Below are positions 27,760 through 36,569 of a stretch of DNA of 64,000 nucleotides, in pieces (position 1 is the first letter of the stretch; each line of letters opens with the position of its first letter). Source of the stretch: Sphingobium sp. JS3065 (GTDB taxonomy: Bacteria; Pseudomonadota; Alphaproteobacteria; Sphingomonadales; Sphingomonadaceae). Both the position numbers and the translations under genes were made by a program. The notes under the pieces were generated by a model. The model made no database searches and was not told the origin of the DNA. It saw only the letters and a program-made list of their open reading frames with translations. The DNA lies in contig NZ_CP102665.1 in NCBI RefSeq assembly GCF_026427355.1, positions 953,993 to 1,017,992 on the forward strand, written 5' to 3'.

Positions 27760-28171
27760 AGACTGATGCTCACGCGCCAGTCGGGCGCCCTGCCCCGATC
27801 CTGGCTATCTATCGAGTCGTCTATTCGCGGCTGATCGGTCGGCTGCCGCGGCCCGATGAGGAGGTGCTTTTTGGTGGCTCAAGCCACCATAAGGGGGTGT
27901 GGTGGAAGCGGAGCGACGCCAAACTGCCGTCGCGCCAATGCTGCCGTCGCTGCCGCCTCCGACAGAGGGTGCGGAGCATGTGGCCGCAAGTCATTATAAA
28001 TCAGCGATAATTTTATTTCCCAAGCGGACCAGTGGGCCTTATGAATTTATCTCATAGGCCTTCGTTTCGGCATGGCAAAGCTCCCAGCCCATGTCTGCGT
28101 TGTGCCGACTTATTATGTTGATATAACAACCTCCGAAAGAAAAGGTCGGTAACGACCAGATGGAGGATCTG
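27760..28171. other. Intergenic region upstream of the IclR gene
   Basis: About 400 bases without a convincing gene. It contains an inverted repeat TGGTGGCT-CA-AGCCACCA at 27872-27889 with no T-run, an AT-rich section around 28000-28050, and two palindromes close to the IclR start (described separately). The upstream flavoprotein gene has no obvious terminator here. Confidence 0.5.
28117..28157. promoter_or_regulatory. Two palindromes before the IclR regulator gene
   Basis: GTTG-ATATAA-CAAC at 28117-28130 and GGTCG-GTAA-CGACC at 28144-28157 are perfect inverted repeats 13 bases apart, immediately ahead of the regulator's start. IclR proteins bind palindromic operators, often next to their own gene, so these are candidate autoregulatory sites. 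The binding is inferred from position and symmetry. Confidence 0.45.
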
Positions 28172-28972
28172 ATGGCGGCAGTGTTGCGCGAGAAAAAGAT
28201 CAAGTCGGCTGATCGGGTGCTGGAAATCTTCGAACTCTTCAATGAAGGGCGAACGGCAGTAACGGTTATGGACGTGGCGCGCGCCCTCAACGCCCCCCAG
28301 TCGAGCACCTCGGAATTGCTGGGCACTTTGGTGCGTCGAGGCTATCTTTCACGGGAGCGTGGGGAGCGGGTTTTCCGCCCAACATCCCGCGTCGCTCTGC
28401 TGGGCGCCTGGGTCCATCCGGCGCTATTTCGCAACGGCAGTCTCTTGACGATGATGGACAATCTTAAAGAAACAACCAGGCTCGGGGTCGCTCTATGCTC
28501 TCGAGTAGGTATATCTTTGAAGCATGTTCATGCAGTTGGCAAAGTTCCAGAAGAATTGAGCAATGGAACCGAGCGTCATTTGCTGCATTCGCCCTTTGGA
28601 CATGTGATCTTATCCACTTCCTTCAGCCAGGAAGTCCGGCTTCTCGTGCAGCGCATCAATGCTGAAAGTGAGCCGGAGGATCATGTGCGGTGCGGTGATT
28701 TGCTGGAGCGTCTGCTGGAAGTGTCGAAGCGCGGGATCGCGTCCGGAACCGTGATGCCGGGCTGGAACGGCATTTCTGTGCTGCTTCCCCGAGCCGTGGG
28801 CGAAGAGCAACTGGCGGTCGGCATTATCGGGCGAACGGGCGAAATCGAAGCCCGGCATGACGAGCTGGTGCGCTGCCTGCGCCAAGCGGTGGCAAATCAT
28901 ATCGGTCCCCGGATCGCCAGCGGAAATTTCGTGCCCGCTCCAATATTGCGGCAAAGCGCCATGATGGCCTGA
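28172..28972 (+). CDS. IclR-family transcriptional regulator
   Basis: 266 residues. N-terminal winged helix-turn-helix (KIKSADRVLEIFELFNEGR, VMDVARALNAPQSSTSELLGTL, YLSRERGERVFRPT) followed by a GAF-like effector domain ending IGPRIAS. The start at 28172 has GGAGG five bases upstream; an in-frame ATG at 28160 overlaps the palindrome and lacks such a site. It lies just before the crotonase/acyl-CoA dehydrogenase genes and probably controls them in response to a substrate or CoA intermediate. Confidence 0.9.
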   Translation: MAAVLREKKIKSADRVLEIFELFNEGRTAVTVMDVARALNAPQSSTSELLGTLVRRGYLSRERGERVFRPTSRVALLGAWVHPALFRNGSLLTMMDNLKETTRLGVALCSRVGISLKHVHAVGKVPEELSNGTERHLLHSPFGHVILSTSFSQEVRLLVQRINAESEPEDHVRCGDLLERLLEVSKRGIASGTVMPGWNGISVLLPRAVGEEQLAVGIIGRTGEIEARHDELVRCLRQAVANHIGPRIASGNFVPAPILRQSAMMA

Positions 28973-29076
28973 TAATCGCGCGCGTTTATTTATAGTGCGC
29001 GAGTGATGATCAATAATGATCAGGGGTCTGATCAGTTTGTCTTCCACCCACTGCGCCATTCTCAGGAGAGAAGACT

Positions 29077-29862
29077 TTGTCTGATTATATCCTTACCCGT
29101 AAGGACAATGCCGTCGGGCACATTATATTTAACAAGCCCGAGAAGATGAACGCCATCTGCCTTGAAATGTGGCAGGCCATGGGCGACGCCATGGCGCAGT
29201 TCGAAGAGGATGATGAAGTTCGCGTCGTCGTCTTTTCAGGCGCTGGCGGTCAAGCCTTTGTCGCCGGAGCCGATGTCGGCAAATATGAACAAGAGCGCGG
29301 TGACAAGGACGCTCAGGAACATTATGCCAGAACCGGCGAAGAAGCGATGCAGAAGATTTATCGCTCCAAGAAGGTGACGGTGGCGGCCATTGACGGCTAT
29401 TGCATAGGCGGTGGCGTGTCGGTCGCTCTCGTCTGCGACTTGCGCTACTGTTCGGCGCAGTCTTCCTTCGGTCAGCCTGCGATGAACATCGGCATCGGCT
29501 ATCGCTACTCGTCGCTGCGGCGCATGATCGACATCATGGGCTATGGTGCCGCCAAGGACATGCTGCTGGGCGGATTGCGGCTGAGCGCGGAAGAAGCCTA
29601 TGTCAAGCATCTGGTCGGCCGGGTGTTGCCCAATGATGAATTCTGGCCCTGGATCGAAAAGACCATCAAGAATATTTCGGTCGGCGCGCCGCTGACAGCC
29701 GAAGACATCAAATATACGCTCTGGACCTATGCGCAGGACGAAGCCAAGCGCGACACCGATCGTTGCGAAGAGCTTTTCCAGATCTGCTATGCTTCCGAAG
29801 ATTATAAGGAAGGTATTCGCGCGTTCTCCGAGAAGCGCAAGCCTGTCTTCACGGGGCGCTAA
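29077..29862 (+). CDS. Crotonase-superfamily protein (enoyl-CoA hydratase-like)
   Basis: 261 residues of the crotonase fold: MNAICLEMWQAM, FVAGADV (oxyanion loop), IDGYCIGGGVSVALVCDLRY and an AFSEKRKPVFTG tail. In true hydratases the two catalytic glutamates sit in GGGCE and GQPE; here they read GGGVS and GQPA, so simple hydration is doubtful. It could be a hydrolase, isomerase or C-C lyase. Start is TTG at 29077 with AGGAG eight bases upstream. First gene of an operon with two acyl-CoA dehydrogenases. Confidence 0.88.
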   Translation: MSDYILTRKDNAVGHIIFNKPEKMNAICLEMWQAMGDAMAQFEEDDEVRVVVFSGAGGQAFVAGADVGKYEQERGDKDAQEHYARTGEEAMQKIYRSKKVTVAAIDGYCIGGGVSVALVCDLRYCSAQSSFGQPAMNIGIGYRYSSLRRMIDIMGYGAAKDMLLGGLRLSAEEAYVKHLVGRVLPNDEFWPWIEKTIKNISVGAPLTAEDIKYTLWTYAQDEAKRDTDRCEELFQICYASEDYKEGIRAFSEKRKPVFTGR

Positions 29863-29870
29863 GCAGAACC

Positions 29871-31031
29871 ATGGACCTTCGCTTCACCGCCGAGGAGGAC
29901 GCATTCCGCGCGGAAGTGCGTGCCTTCATCCGCGACAATCTCGATCCTGTCACCCATCGCAAGATGCTCGACGGGCGCATCCCCACCAAGGAGGAGGTCG
30001 TTGCCTGGCAGCGCACGCTCAACCGTCGCCAATGGGCCACGCCTTCCTGGCCCAAGGAAGCGGGCGGCCCCGGTTTTACGCCGGTCGAGCGCTATATTTT
30101 TCTCGATGAACTGCATCAGGCGCCCGCGCCCGAACCAGTGAGCTTCAACGTGTCGATGATCGGCCCGGTGTTGATCGCGTTCGGCACCCCGGGGCAAAAG
30201 GATCGCTTCCTCGCCGCGACGGCCAATAACGACATCTGGTGGGCGCAGGGCTTTTCGGAACCGGGCGCCGGTTCCGATCTTGCTTCGCTGCGCACTTCGG
30301 CCAGGCGGGAGGGCGATCATTTCGTCGTTTCCGGCCACAAGATCTGGCAGGGCATGGCCCACCATGCCGACTGGATGTTCACGCTGGTACGCACAGACCC
30401 GGTCGCGCAGCGCAAGCAGATGGGCATCAGCTTCCTGCTGATCGACCTGCGCCTGCCCGGCGTTACCGTCCGTCCGATCGTCACCATGGACGGTCGGCAC
30501 GAGGTCAATGAGGTGTTTCTGGACGAGGTCCGCGTTCCCGCCGATTGCCTGGTCGGCACAGAGAATAAGGGCTGGGACGTCACCAAGTTCCTGCTGTCCA
30601 ACGAGCGGACGGGGATCGCCCGCATCGGCATGACCAAGCATCTGATACGGCGCATCAAGCGGCTGGCGGATGGCCATGTCGCCACGCTGCGCAAGGCAGC
30701 GGCGATCGAGGCGGAACTGAAGATATTGGAAATCACGCAGCTGCGCGTGCTGGACGGTCAGCGCGGATCGGATGCGCCCGACCCGCGATCGTCTGTGCTG
30801 AAGCTCAAGGGCGTGGAATTGCGTCAGGCCGCGTCCGAGCTGTTGCTGGAAACGGCGGGCGCGGCTGCGCTGGAAGTGCATTCGGATGAAGAGCCCTTCG
30901 GGGCGGACGAGGAAGAATGGCTGGGCACGATCATGCCCAATTACGCGATCCTGCGCGCGGCATCAATCTATGGCGGGTCGAGCGAGGTGCAGAAGACCAT
31001 CGTGGCCGGCTCCATCCTCGGTTTGAAATAA
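29871..31031 (+). CDS. Acyl-CoA dehydrogenase, larger subunit type
   Basis: 386 residues. FAD-contact motif QGFSEPGAGSDLASLRT and the W-T strand HKIWQGMAHHADW are present; the C-terminal loop reads IYGGSSEVQ in place of the YEGT-type loop bearing the usual catalytic glutamate. This pattern, plus a shorter dehydrogenase directly downstream (31044), resembles heteromeric alpha2-beta2 dehydrogenases known from steroid side-chain and ring degradation. It would put a double bond alpha-beta to an acyl-CoA. It begins eight bases after the crotonase gene. Confidence 0.9.
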   Translation: MDLRFTAEEDAFRAEVRAFIRDNLDPVTHRKMLDGRIPTKEEVVAWQRTLNRRQWATPSWPKEAGGPGFTPVERYIFLDELHQAPAPEPVSFNVSMIGPVLIAFGTPGQKDRFLAATANNDIWWAQGFSEPGAGSDLASLRTSARREGDHFVVSGHKIWQGMAHHADWMFTLVRTDPVAQRKQMGISFLLIDLRLPGVTVRPIVTMDGRHEVNEVFLDEVRVPADCLVGTENKGWDVTKFLLSNERTGIARIGMTKHLIRRIKRLADGHVATLRKAAAIEAELKILEITQLRVLDGQRGSDAPDPRSSVLKLKGVELRQAASELLLETAGAAALEVHSDEEPFGADEEEWLGTIMPNYAILRAASIYGGSSEVQKTIVAGSILGLK

Positions 31032-31043
31032 GGCGGCGAAGCA

Positions 31044-32114
31044 ATGAATTTCAACCTTTCGGACGATCAGCGGATGCTGCAGGACAGCATCGACCGGCTG
31101 ATCGCGGACCGCTATCAGTTCGAGCAGCGCACCGGCTATGCCAGCCAGCCCAAGGGCTGGTCGGATGGTATATGGACCGAGTTCGTCAACCTTGGCCTCA
31201 CCATGCTGCCCTTTCCGGAAAGCGCGGGCGGTCTGGGCCTGGGCAGCGTCGAAATGATGCTGGTGGGCGAAGCGTTCGGCCGCGCGCTGGTGATGGAGCC
31301 GTATCTGCCGTCCATCGTGCTTGCCGGAACCGCCATAGCGGAGGGGGCGGGCGACCGCGCCGAAGCGCTGCTGGCCCCAATCATGTCGGGCGAGGTGATT
31401 GGCGCCTTTGCCGACGACGCAACGGTTGCGCTGGTCGACGGTCGGCTGTCGGGGCGCGCTGCTCTTGTGCTGGGCGGGAATTGCGCCGATCTATTCGTGA
31501 TCCCGGTCGGGGATGGCGCCTATGTCGTGCGCGCCGATGCGCCGGGTCTGTCGCGGCGGGGCTATCGCCTGCATGGCGGCGGCGGCGCGGCTGACCTGCT
31601 GCTCGACAATCTCGTGGTGGATGCCGCCGCCTATCTCGACGTCGGTTGCGTCACGCGCGCGCGCCATGCCGGGATCGCCTTCCTGGCGGCGGAGGCTGCC
31701 GGCGCGATGCAGGCCGCGCTGGATGTGACGGTCGACTATCTCAAGACGCGTGAGCAGTTCGGCAAGCCGATCGGAACCAACCAGGCGCTTCAGCACCGCG
31801 CGGCGGAAATGCTCGTCGAGGTGGAGCAGGCCAAATCAGCGGCCATCTATGCCGCGACGCTGGCCAATGAAACGGATGAGGGCGAGCGCGCGAAGGGCTT
31901 CGCCGCGATCAAGGCGGTCATCGGCAAGGCCGGGCGCTTTATCGCGCAGTCGGCGGTTCAGCTGCATGGCGGCATCGGCGTCAGTGAGGAACATGTCGTC
32001 AGCCACTGGTTCCGTCGGCTGACCGCAATCGGCATGATCCTGGGCAATGGCCAGCATCATATCGATCGGCTGGCGGATCTGGGGGGCTTCACCACGGTTC
32101 AGGAAGCCGCCTGA
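31044..32114 (+). CDS. Acyl-CoA dehydrogenase, smaller subunit type
   Basis: 356 residues. Recognised by the N-terminal helices (DDQRMLQDSIDRLIADRY, LPFPESAGGLGLG) and the C-terminal LKTREQFGKPIGTNQALQHR and QLHGGIGVSEEHVVSHWFRR. The middle beta domain is reduced and lacks the FAD-side EPGAGSD motif of its neighbour, so it likely works as the partner subunit of the preceding gene product (12 bases apart). A terminator follows at 32171. Confidence 0.9.
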   Translation: MNFNLSDDQRMLQDSIDRLIADRYQFEQRTGYASQPKGWSDGIWTEFVNLGLTMLPFPESAGGLGLGSVEMMLVGEAFGRALVMEPYLPSIVLAGTAIAEGAGDRAEALLAPIMSGEVIGAFADDATVALVDGRLSGRAALVLGGNCADLFVIPVGDGAYVVRADAPGLSRRGYRLHGGGGAADLLLDNLVVDAAAYLDVGCVTRARHAGIAFLAAEAAGAMQAALDVTVDYLKTREQFGKPIGTNQALQHRAAEMLVEVEQAKSAAIYAATLANETDEGERAKGFAAIKAVIGKAGRFIAQSAVQLHGGIGVSEEHVVSHWFRRLTAIGMILGNGQHHIDRLADLGGFTTVQEAA

Positions 32115-32170
32115 ACGGCAAGAAGCCGGGGCGGTTGAGACCACCCCGGCTCCCGGGTTCAGAGGATATG

Positions 32171-32200
32171 AGGAGCGGCGGGCAATCGCCGCTCCTTTTT
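32171..32200 (+). terminator. Rho-independent terminator after the acyl-CoA dehydrogenase operon
   Basis: Ten-base stem AGGAGCGGCG with complement CGCCGCTCCT around a six-base loop, ending in a T-run (TTTTT). Another GC hairpin (32124-32151) precedes it. It ends the rightward operon and lies just before the convergent thiolase gene. Confidence 0.85.
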
Positions 32201-32205
32201 CTGTT

Positions 32206-33384
32206 TCAGACGAGCTCGAACAGGGCGGCCGCGCCCATGCCGCCGGCCACGCACATCGTCACCACGGCGTAGCGCTCCTTCCGGCGGCGGCCCTCGATCA
32301 GCGCGGTGCCCGTCATTCTCGACCCGCTCATGCCGAACGGGTGGCCGATCGCGATCGCGCCGCCATTGACGTTCAGTCGTGCGGGGTCAATGCCAAGCTT
32401 CTGCTGGCAATAGAGCACCTGCACGGCGAAGGCTTCGTTGAGTTCCCAAAGGCCGATGTCCTCGACCTTCAGGCCGGCGCGATCAAGCAGTTTGGGAACC
32501 GCAAATACGGGGCCGATGCCCATTTCGTCCGGCCCGCAGCCGGCAGTGGCGAAGCCGCGGAAGATGCCGAGCGGCTTCAGCCCGCGCCGCGCGGCTCCGC
32601 CGTCGCTCATGACAACGCAGACGCTGGCGCCATCGGACAACTGGCTGGCGTTACCGGCGGTGATGCAGCCGCCCTCCACCACCGTGCGCAGGCCGGAAAG
32701 CCCCTCCAGCGTGGTTTCCGGCCGATTGCCTTCATCCTGCGTCAGGGTCACCGTTTCCCTGCCGGTGATGGCGCCGGACTTGTCCTTGACGAACTTTTCG
32801 GTGGTGACGGAAACGATCTCATCGTTCAGCAGGCCGTTCTGCTGGGCGGCGGCGATGCGTTGCTGGCTTTGCAGCGAATATTCGTCCTGCGCGGCGCGGC
32901 TGATCCTATAGCGGCTCGCCACGGTCTCAGCCGTCTGGATCATGCTGTCATAGACGCCAACGATATTGCTGGCGAGCCAGGCATTTTCGCCACCGTCCAT
33001 CCGGGTGTTGGGCAGGGCGAGGCTGCACGAATCGAGGCCACCGGCGACATAGATGTCGCCTTCCCCAGTCATGACGCGCTGGGCGGCATAGGCGATGGAA
33101 TTGACGCCCGAAGCGCATTTGCGGTCCAGCGACACGCCCGGCACGGAAAGGGGCAGGCCAGCGCGCAGCGCGGCGAGGCGCCCGATATTCCCACCCTGCG
33201 GTCCTTCCAGACGGGCCGCGCCCAGGATGACATCCTCCACTTCGTCGCCGGTCAAGCCGGCGCGGGCGACGGCTTCGCGGATGACGATGGCGCCCAGTTC
33301 AGGCCCGTCGAGCATATTGAGCGCGCCGCGCCCGGCCTTGCCGATGGGAGTGCGGGCGGTAGCGACGATGACGGCTTCTGGCAT
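32206..33384 (-). CDS. Thiolase (acetyl-CoA acyltransferase)
   Basis: 392 residues, full-length. Nucleophilic cysteine in [11 protein letters not shown] (about residue 89), [14 protein letters not shown] with the catalytic histidine, and the second cysteine in TMCVAGGMG. It cleaves 3-ketoacyl-CoA with CoA in the last step of a beta-oxidation round. It is the last gene of a leftward operon after two acyl-CoA dehydrogenases, complementing the rightward operon whose terminator lies next to it. Confidence 0.93.
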   Translation of the reverse strand: MPEAVIVATARTPIGKAGRGALNMLDGPELGAIVIREAVARAGLTGDEVEDVILGAARLEGPQGGNIGRLAALRAGLPLSVPGVSLDRKCASGVNSIAYAAQRVMTGEGDIYVAGGLDSCSLALPNTRMDGGENAWLASNIVGVYDSMIQTAETVASRYRISRAAQDEYSLQSQQRIAAAQQNGLLNDEIVSVTTEKFVKDKSGAITGRETVTLTQDEGNRPETTLEGLSGLRTVVEGGCITAGNASQLSDGASVCVVMSDGGAARRGLKPLGIFRGFATAGCGPDEMGIGPVFAVPKLLDRAGLKVEDIGLWELNEAFAVQVLYCQQKLGIDPARLNVNGGAIAIGHPFGMSGSRMTGTALIEGRRRKERYAVVTMCVAGGMGAAALFELV

Positions 33385-33402
33385 GGTCTGATCCTTGACT
33401 GC

Positions 33403-34371
33403 TTAGTCGGTAAGGGCGGTCAAATCCGCCCAGAAATGGTCGGGGCCGCGCTCCACGATGCGGGGACCCAGCAGGGCGCTCCAATAGGCGTCGTTCCCGA
33501 ATTCGGAACGCCAGGCCCACAGGCGGCGGGTCAGTGGATGGAGCGGATATTCCTCTGTAAAGCCGATCGCACCATGGACCTGATGGGCGATGGCAGTGCC
33601 CACGCCCACGGCACGGTTCGCCCGCAATTTGGCGGCAGCGATCTCGAAGGTCGCCACGCCCCGGCTCATCGCCTGCGCGGCGCCCATGGCGGCGCAATTG
33701 GCCGCCGCTGCCTCGCAAGCGAAAGTTGCCAGATTTTGCTGGACCGCTTGGAACTTGCCGAGCGCCCGCCCGAACTGCACCCGTTCATTGGCATAGTCGA
33801 CCGATCGCGCCAGCGTCGCATCGAGCGCGCCCGCCATCTGCGCGACCCGCGCCAGTGCCCCCATGGCGAAGACGTCGCCTTCGCACAGCGTAACCGGCGC
33901 GTCCTCCAGAACAGCGCGATCGCGGGCTTCCCCTGCGACCGAGGGTTCCGTTTCGAGCGGGAGCGCGGCGGCTTCGATCAGCATTGATCCGCCCTGCGGG
34001 CATGGCGCGAGGATGAAGGCTGCACCGGCTCCGAAGCAGATGCCCGAAAGCGTGCCGGTAAAACGGCCGCAGGTTACTTCGCCCTGTGTGTGACGGGCGA
34101 TGGTGCCACGTTCCCCGCTACGCCCGGCAAGGGCCGACGCGATCGCCGCCTCCGCGACCGGCAGCGCTAGGCCATGATAGCCCGCGAGGCGGAAGACGAT
34201 CAGCGCGTCTTCCCATGATCCGCCAAAGCCGCCCTGATCGGCGCCCAGCAGCAGGCCGTCGAGCGCCACTTGTTCAATGGCGCCCCAGTCCTGCTGCAGG
34301 GTTGCCGTTGGGCCGAGGCTTGCAAAAAGCTCCTCGGACATGTCGGCGAGCATCCGCTGTTCGTCGTTCAT
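33403..34371 (-). CDS. Acyl-CoA dehydrogenase, smaller subunit type
   Basis: 322 residues, shorter than the 380-residue family norm. Recognised by GADQGGFGGSWEDAL, the NERVQFGRALGKFQAVQQNLA stretch and HQVHGAIGFTEEYPLHPLTRRLW. The FAD-side motif is missing, as in the 31044 gene. Its start overlaps the stop of the next dehydrogenase (34368) by four bases (ATGA), which supports a two-subunit enzyme made in fixed ratio. Confidence 0.9.
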   Translation of the reverse strand: MNDEQRMLADMSEELFASLGPTATLQQDWGAIEQVALDGLLLGADQGGFGGSWEDALIVFRLAGYHGLALPVAEAAIASALAGRSGERGTIARHTQGEVTCGRFTGTLSGICFGAGAAFILAPCPQGGSMLIEAAALPLETEPSVAGEARDRAVLEDAPVTLCEGDVFAMGALARVAQMAGALDATLARSVDYANERVQFGRALGKFQAVQQNLATFACEAAAANCAAMGAAQAMSRGVATFEIAAAKLRANRAVGVGTAIAHQVHGAIGFTEEYPLHPLTRRLWAWRSEFGNDAYWSALLGPRIVERGPDHFWADLTALTD

Positions 34372-35504
34372 CTCAGGCCTAGCCCCCTTGCGATGATGCC
34401 CTTCAATATCTCTCGCGTACCGCCGCGCAGCGAGAAGGATGGTGAGACCTGCAGCAGATGACCCAGAACCAGGCCCAGGGCTTCGGGTCCGGCCGGGTCG
34501 ATGTCGACCGCCGCCTGCACCAGCTCGGGCATGGCCTGCTCGAATGAATTGCCAAGGTCCTTGACTATCGTTGCTTCCAGCGACGGGTCCTTGCCGCAGG
34601 CGATCTTGGCGGCGACGCTGGCGCTCATCAGGCGCAGCGTCCAGGTTTCTGCGGCGAGTCGCGCCACCAGATCATTGAGCCGTTCCGAATGCGTCGATCC
34701 TGCGTGACGGATCAGTTCGGTCAGCAGCGCCATGGAGGACAGATAGCGTTCGGGGCCGGATCGTTCGAGCGACAGTTCGGCCGTCACCTGCTTCCAGCCA
34801 TTGCCTGCCTGACCCACCAGCGCGGACGCGGGCAGGCGTACCTCTTCCAGAAACACTTCGTTGAAGTCGTGGCCGCCGGTGAGGTCCAGGATCGGCTGGA
34901 TAGTGACGCCTGGCGCGTCCATCGGGATGACGAACTGCGACAGGCCTTCGTTGCGGGTCGATCCCGCTTCCGACCGGACCAGCGCGATCATCACATGGGC
35001 ATGGTGCGCGTTGGTGGTCCACACCTTCTGACCCGACAGGATCCAGTCGTCGCCATCGCGCCGGGCCGTCGTGCGCACGCCCGCAAGGTCCGATCCCGCG
35101 CCGGGTTCCGACAGGCCGATGCAGGCGTAGACTTCGCCCCGCGCCATGCCGGGCACCCAGCGGTGCTTTTCTTCCTCGGTGCCGTAGCGCAGCAGGAGCG
35201 CGCCCGTCTGCCGGTCGGCAATCCAGTGCGCGCCGACGGGCGCGCCTGCAGCCAGCAATTCCTCCAGCACGACATAGCGTTCCAGCGGGCTGCGCTCATG
35301 CCCCCCAAATTCCTTGGGCCAGACCATGCCGATCAGCCCTTGGGCGCCCAGCAGGCGGCTGAAGGCGGGATCGGGTTTCGCCCAGCTATTGGCCCGCTTG
35401 ACGGGATCGTCCACGCCATGGTCGGCCACCAGCGCGCGAACCTCCGCCCGCAGTTGCGGTGCAGTATCGGGCCAGTCGAGCCGCTCGGTCACGAATGTCT
35501 GCAC
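34368..35504 (-). CDS. Acyl-CoA dehydrogenase, larger subunit type
   Basis: 378 residues with MVWPKEFGGHERSPLERYVV, CIGLSEPGAGSDLAGVRT and GQKVWTTNAHHAHVMIALVR. The C-terminal loop is LRGGTREI, again lacking the canonical YEGT-type glutamate. First gene of a leftward three-gene operon (this, the smaller dehydrogenase, the thiolase). The pair is parallel to 29871/31044, so the pathway seems to need two distinct dehydrogenation steps on unusual acyl-CoAs. Confidence 0.9.
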   Translation of the reverse strand: MQTFVTERLDWPDTAPQLRAEVRALVADHGVDDPVKRANSWAKPDPAFSRLLGAQGLIGMVWPKEFGGHERSPLERYVVLEELLAAGAPVGAHWIADRQTGALLLRYGTEEEKHRWVPGMARGEVYACIGLSEPGAGSDLAGVRTTARRDGDDWILSGQKVWTTNAHHAHVMIALVRSEAGSTRNEGLSQFVIPMDAPGVTIQPILDLTGGHDFNEVFLEEVRLPASALVGQAGNGWKQVTAELSLERSGPERYLSSMALLTELIRHAGSTHSERLNDLVARLAAETWTLRLMSASVAAKIACGKDPSLEATIVKDLGNSFEQAMPELVQAAVDIDPAGPEALGLVLGHLLQVSPSFSLRGGTREILKGIIARGLGLR

Positions 35505-35695
35505 GATTAGCTCCTTAACGCAGTTGCGCGCGCAAAATCTTCGTCGTTCATTGGTGCAGCATCACGCGAATTCCAACGCATCCGCAGCCTTTATCGCATC
35601 AGTGATAAACCGGTGTGCCCCCAGCGAAAGGGGTCACGCGGCGCGATAGCGATGCTAATTCGTACGCAGCAAGGGTTTTCAGGGGAGAATGGCAA

Positions 35696-36466
35696 ATGTC
35701 CGTGGACGTCAGTATCGAAAGCGCGGTCGCCATTGTTACGATCAATCGGCCAGAGCGGAAGAATGCGATCACGCTTGGCATGCGACGCGAGTTTCAGGAT
35801 GTCTTCCAGACGCTTCAGGACGACGATGAAGTGCGGGCCATCATCCTGACGGGCGCTGGCAAGGATTTTTCCGCCGGCGCGAATGTCGGGGAAATCGGCG
35901 CTGGCGGGGTTCGCGGCAATCTGGGCAACTCACGTTCGCGCAGCCGCATGGTGCGGTCCGTCGCGCATACGCAAAAGCCGGTCATCGCCGCGGTCGAGGG
36001 TGTGTGCATCGGCATGGCCTTTGCGATGGCGCTGGCGAGCGATTTCATCATCTGCGCGAACAATGCGCGCTTCCAGTTCGCCTTTCGCCATATCGGCCTG
36101 GCCATGGACGCGGGCGCGGGTTGGCTGATGGAACGCCATGTGGGCGTGATGCGCGCGAAGGAAATGGCCTTTACCGGCCGCTTCGTCAGCGGCGAGGAGG
36201 CCGCGTCCATGGGCTTTGCGCTGACGGCGGTAGAGCCGGGCGAGGCGCTGGCGCGCGCGCGCGCCATGGCGGAGGATCTGGCGAGCGCGCCGACCCTCGC
36301 GCTTTCGGAAATCAAGCGTCAGTTCGCCGCCGCGCCCGGCCAGACATTCGACGAGGCGCTGGATTATGAGATCGCGGTCCAGTCGTTGATGACCTGGACC
36401 GACGACTTCAAGGAAGGTGCCGACGCCTTCCGCGAGAAGCGCAAGCCGGTCTATCGCGGCTCATGA
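35696..36466 (+). CDS. Crotonase-superfamily protein (enoyl-CoA hydratase-like)
   Basis: 256 residues: INRPERKNAITLGM, FSAGANVGEI oxyanion loop, EGVCIGMAFAMALASD, and the FREKRKPVYRG tail. Both catalytic glutamate positions of true hydratases seem replaced (MAFAMAL and FQFAF), so the reaction may differ from hydration. ATG at 35696 follows AGGGGAG. Divergent from the dehydrogenase-thiolase operon, with 190 bases between, and followed by a strong terminator. Confidence 0.88.
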   Translation: MSVDVSIESAVAIVTINRPERKNAITLGMRREFQDVFQTLQDDDEVRAIILTGAGKDFSAGANVGEIGAGGVRGNLGNSRSRSRMVRSVAHTQKPVIAAVEGVCIGMAFAMALASDFIICANNARFQFAFRHIGLAMDAGAGWLMERHVGVMRAKEMAFTGRFVSGEEAASMGFALTAVEPGEALARARAMAEDLASAPTLALSEIKRQFAAAPGQTFDEALDYEIAVQSLMTWTDDFKEGADAFREKRKPVYRGS

Positions 36467-36474
36467 AACGGCGC

Positions 36475-36505
36475 GGGCCGCGCCTTCGACCTGAAGGCGC
36501 GGCCC
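36475..36505. terminator. Hairpin terminator between convergent genes
   Basis: A perfect 13-base stem (GGGCCGCGCCTTC and its complement) around a five-base loop, followed by GTTTCTG on the plus strand. It lies nine bases after the crotonase stop and 65 bases before the end of the convergent CoA-transferase gene, so it may serve both. Confidence 0.75.
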
Positions 36506-36569
36506 GTTTCTGATCTTCCATCTGCCCGGCCCCTACGGCCACGCCTGTTGGATTATGACGGCCGACGGT

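Noticed and set aside
27872..27889. Inverted repeat TGGTGGCT-CA-AGCCACCA as a terminator
   Set aside because: Neither strand has a T-run after the stem and it lies over 100 bases after the flavoprotein gene; reported only as part of the intergenic region.
32047..33987. A long open frame on the plus strand across the thiolase and dehydrogenase genes
   Set aside because: It is antisense to well-supported catalytic genes, has no family features and reflects high-GC third-position bias.
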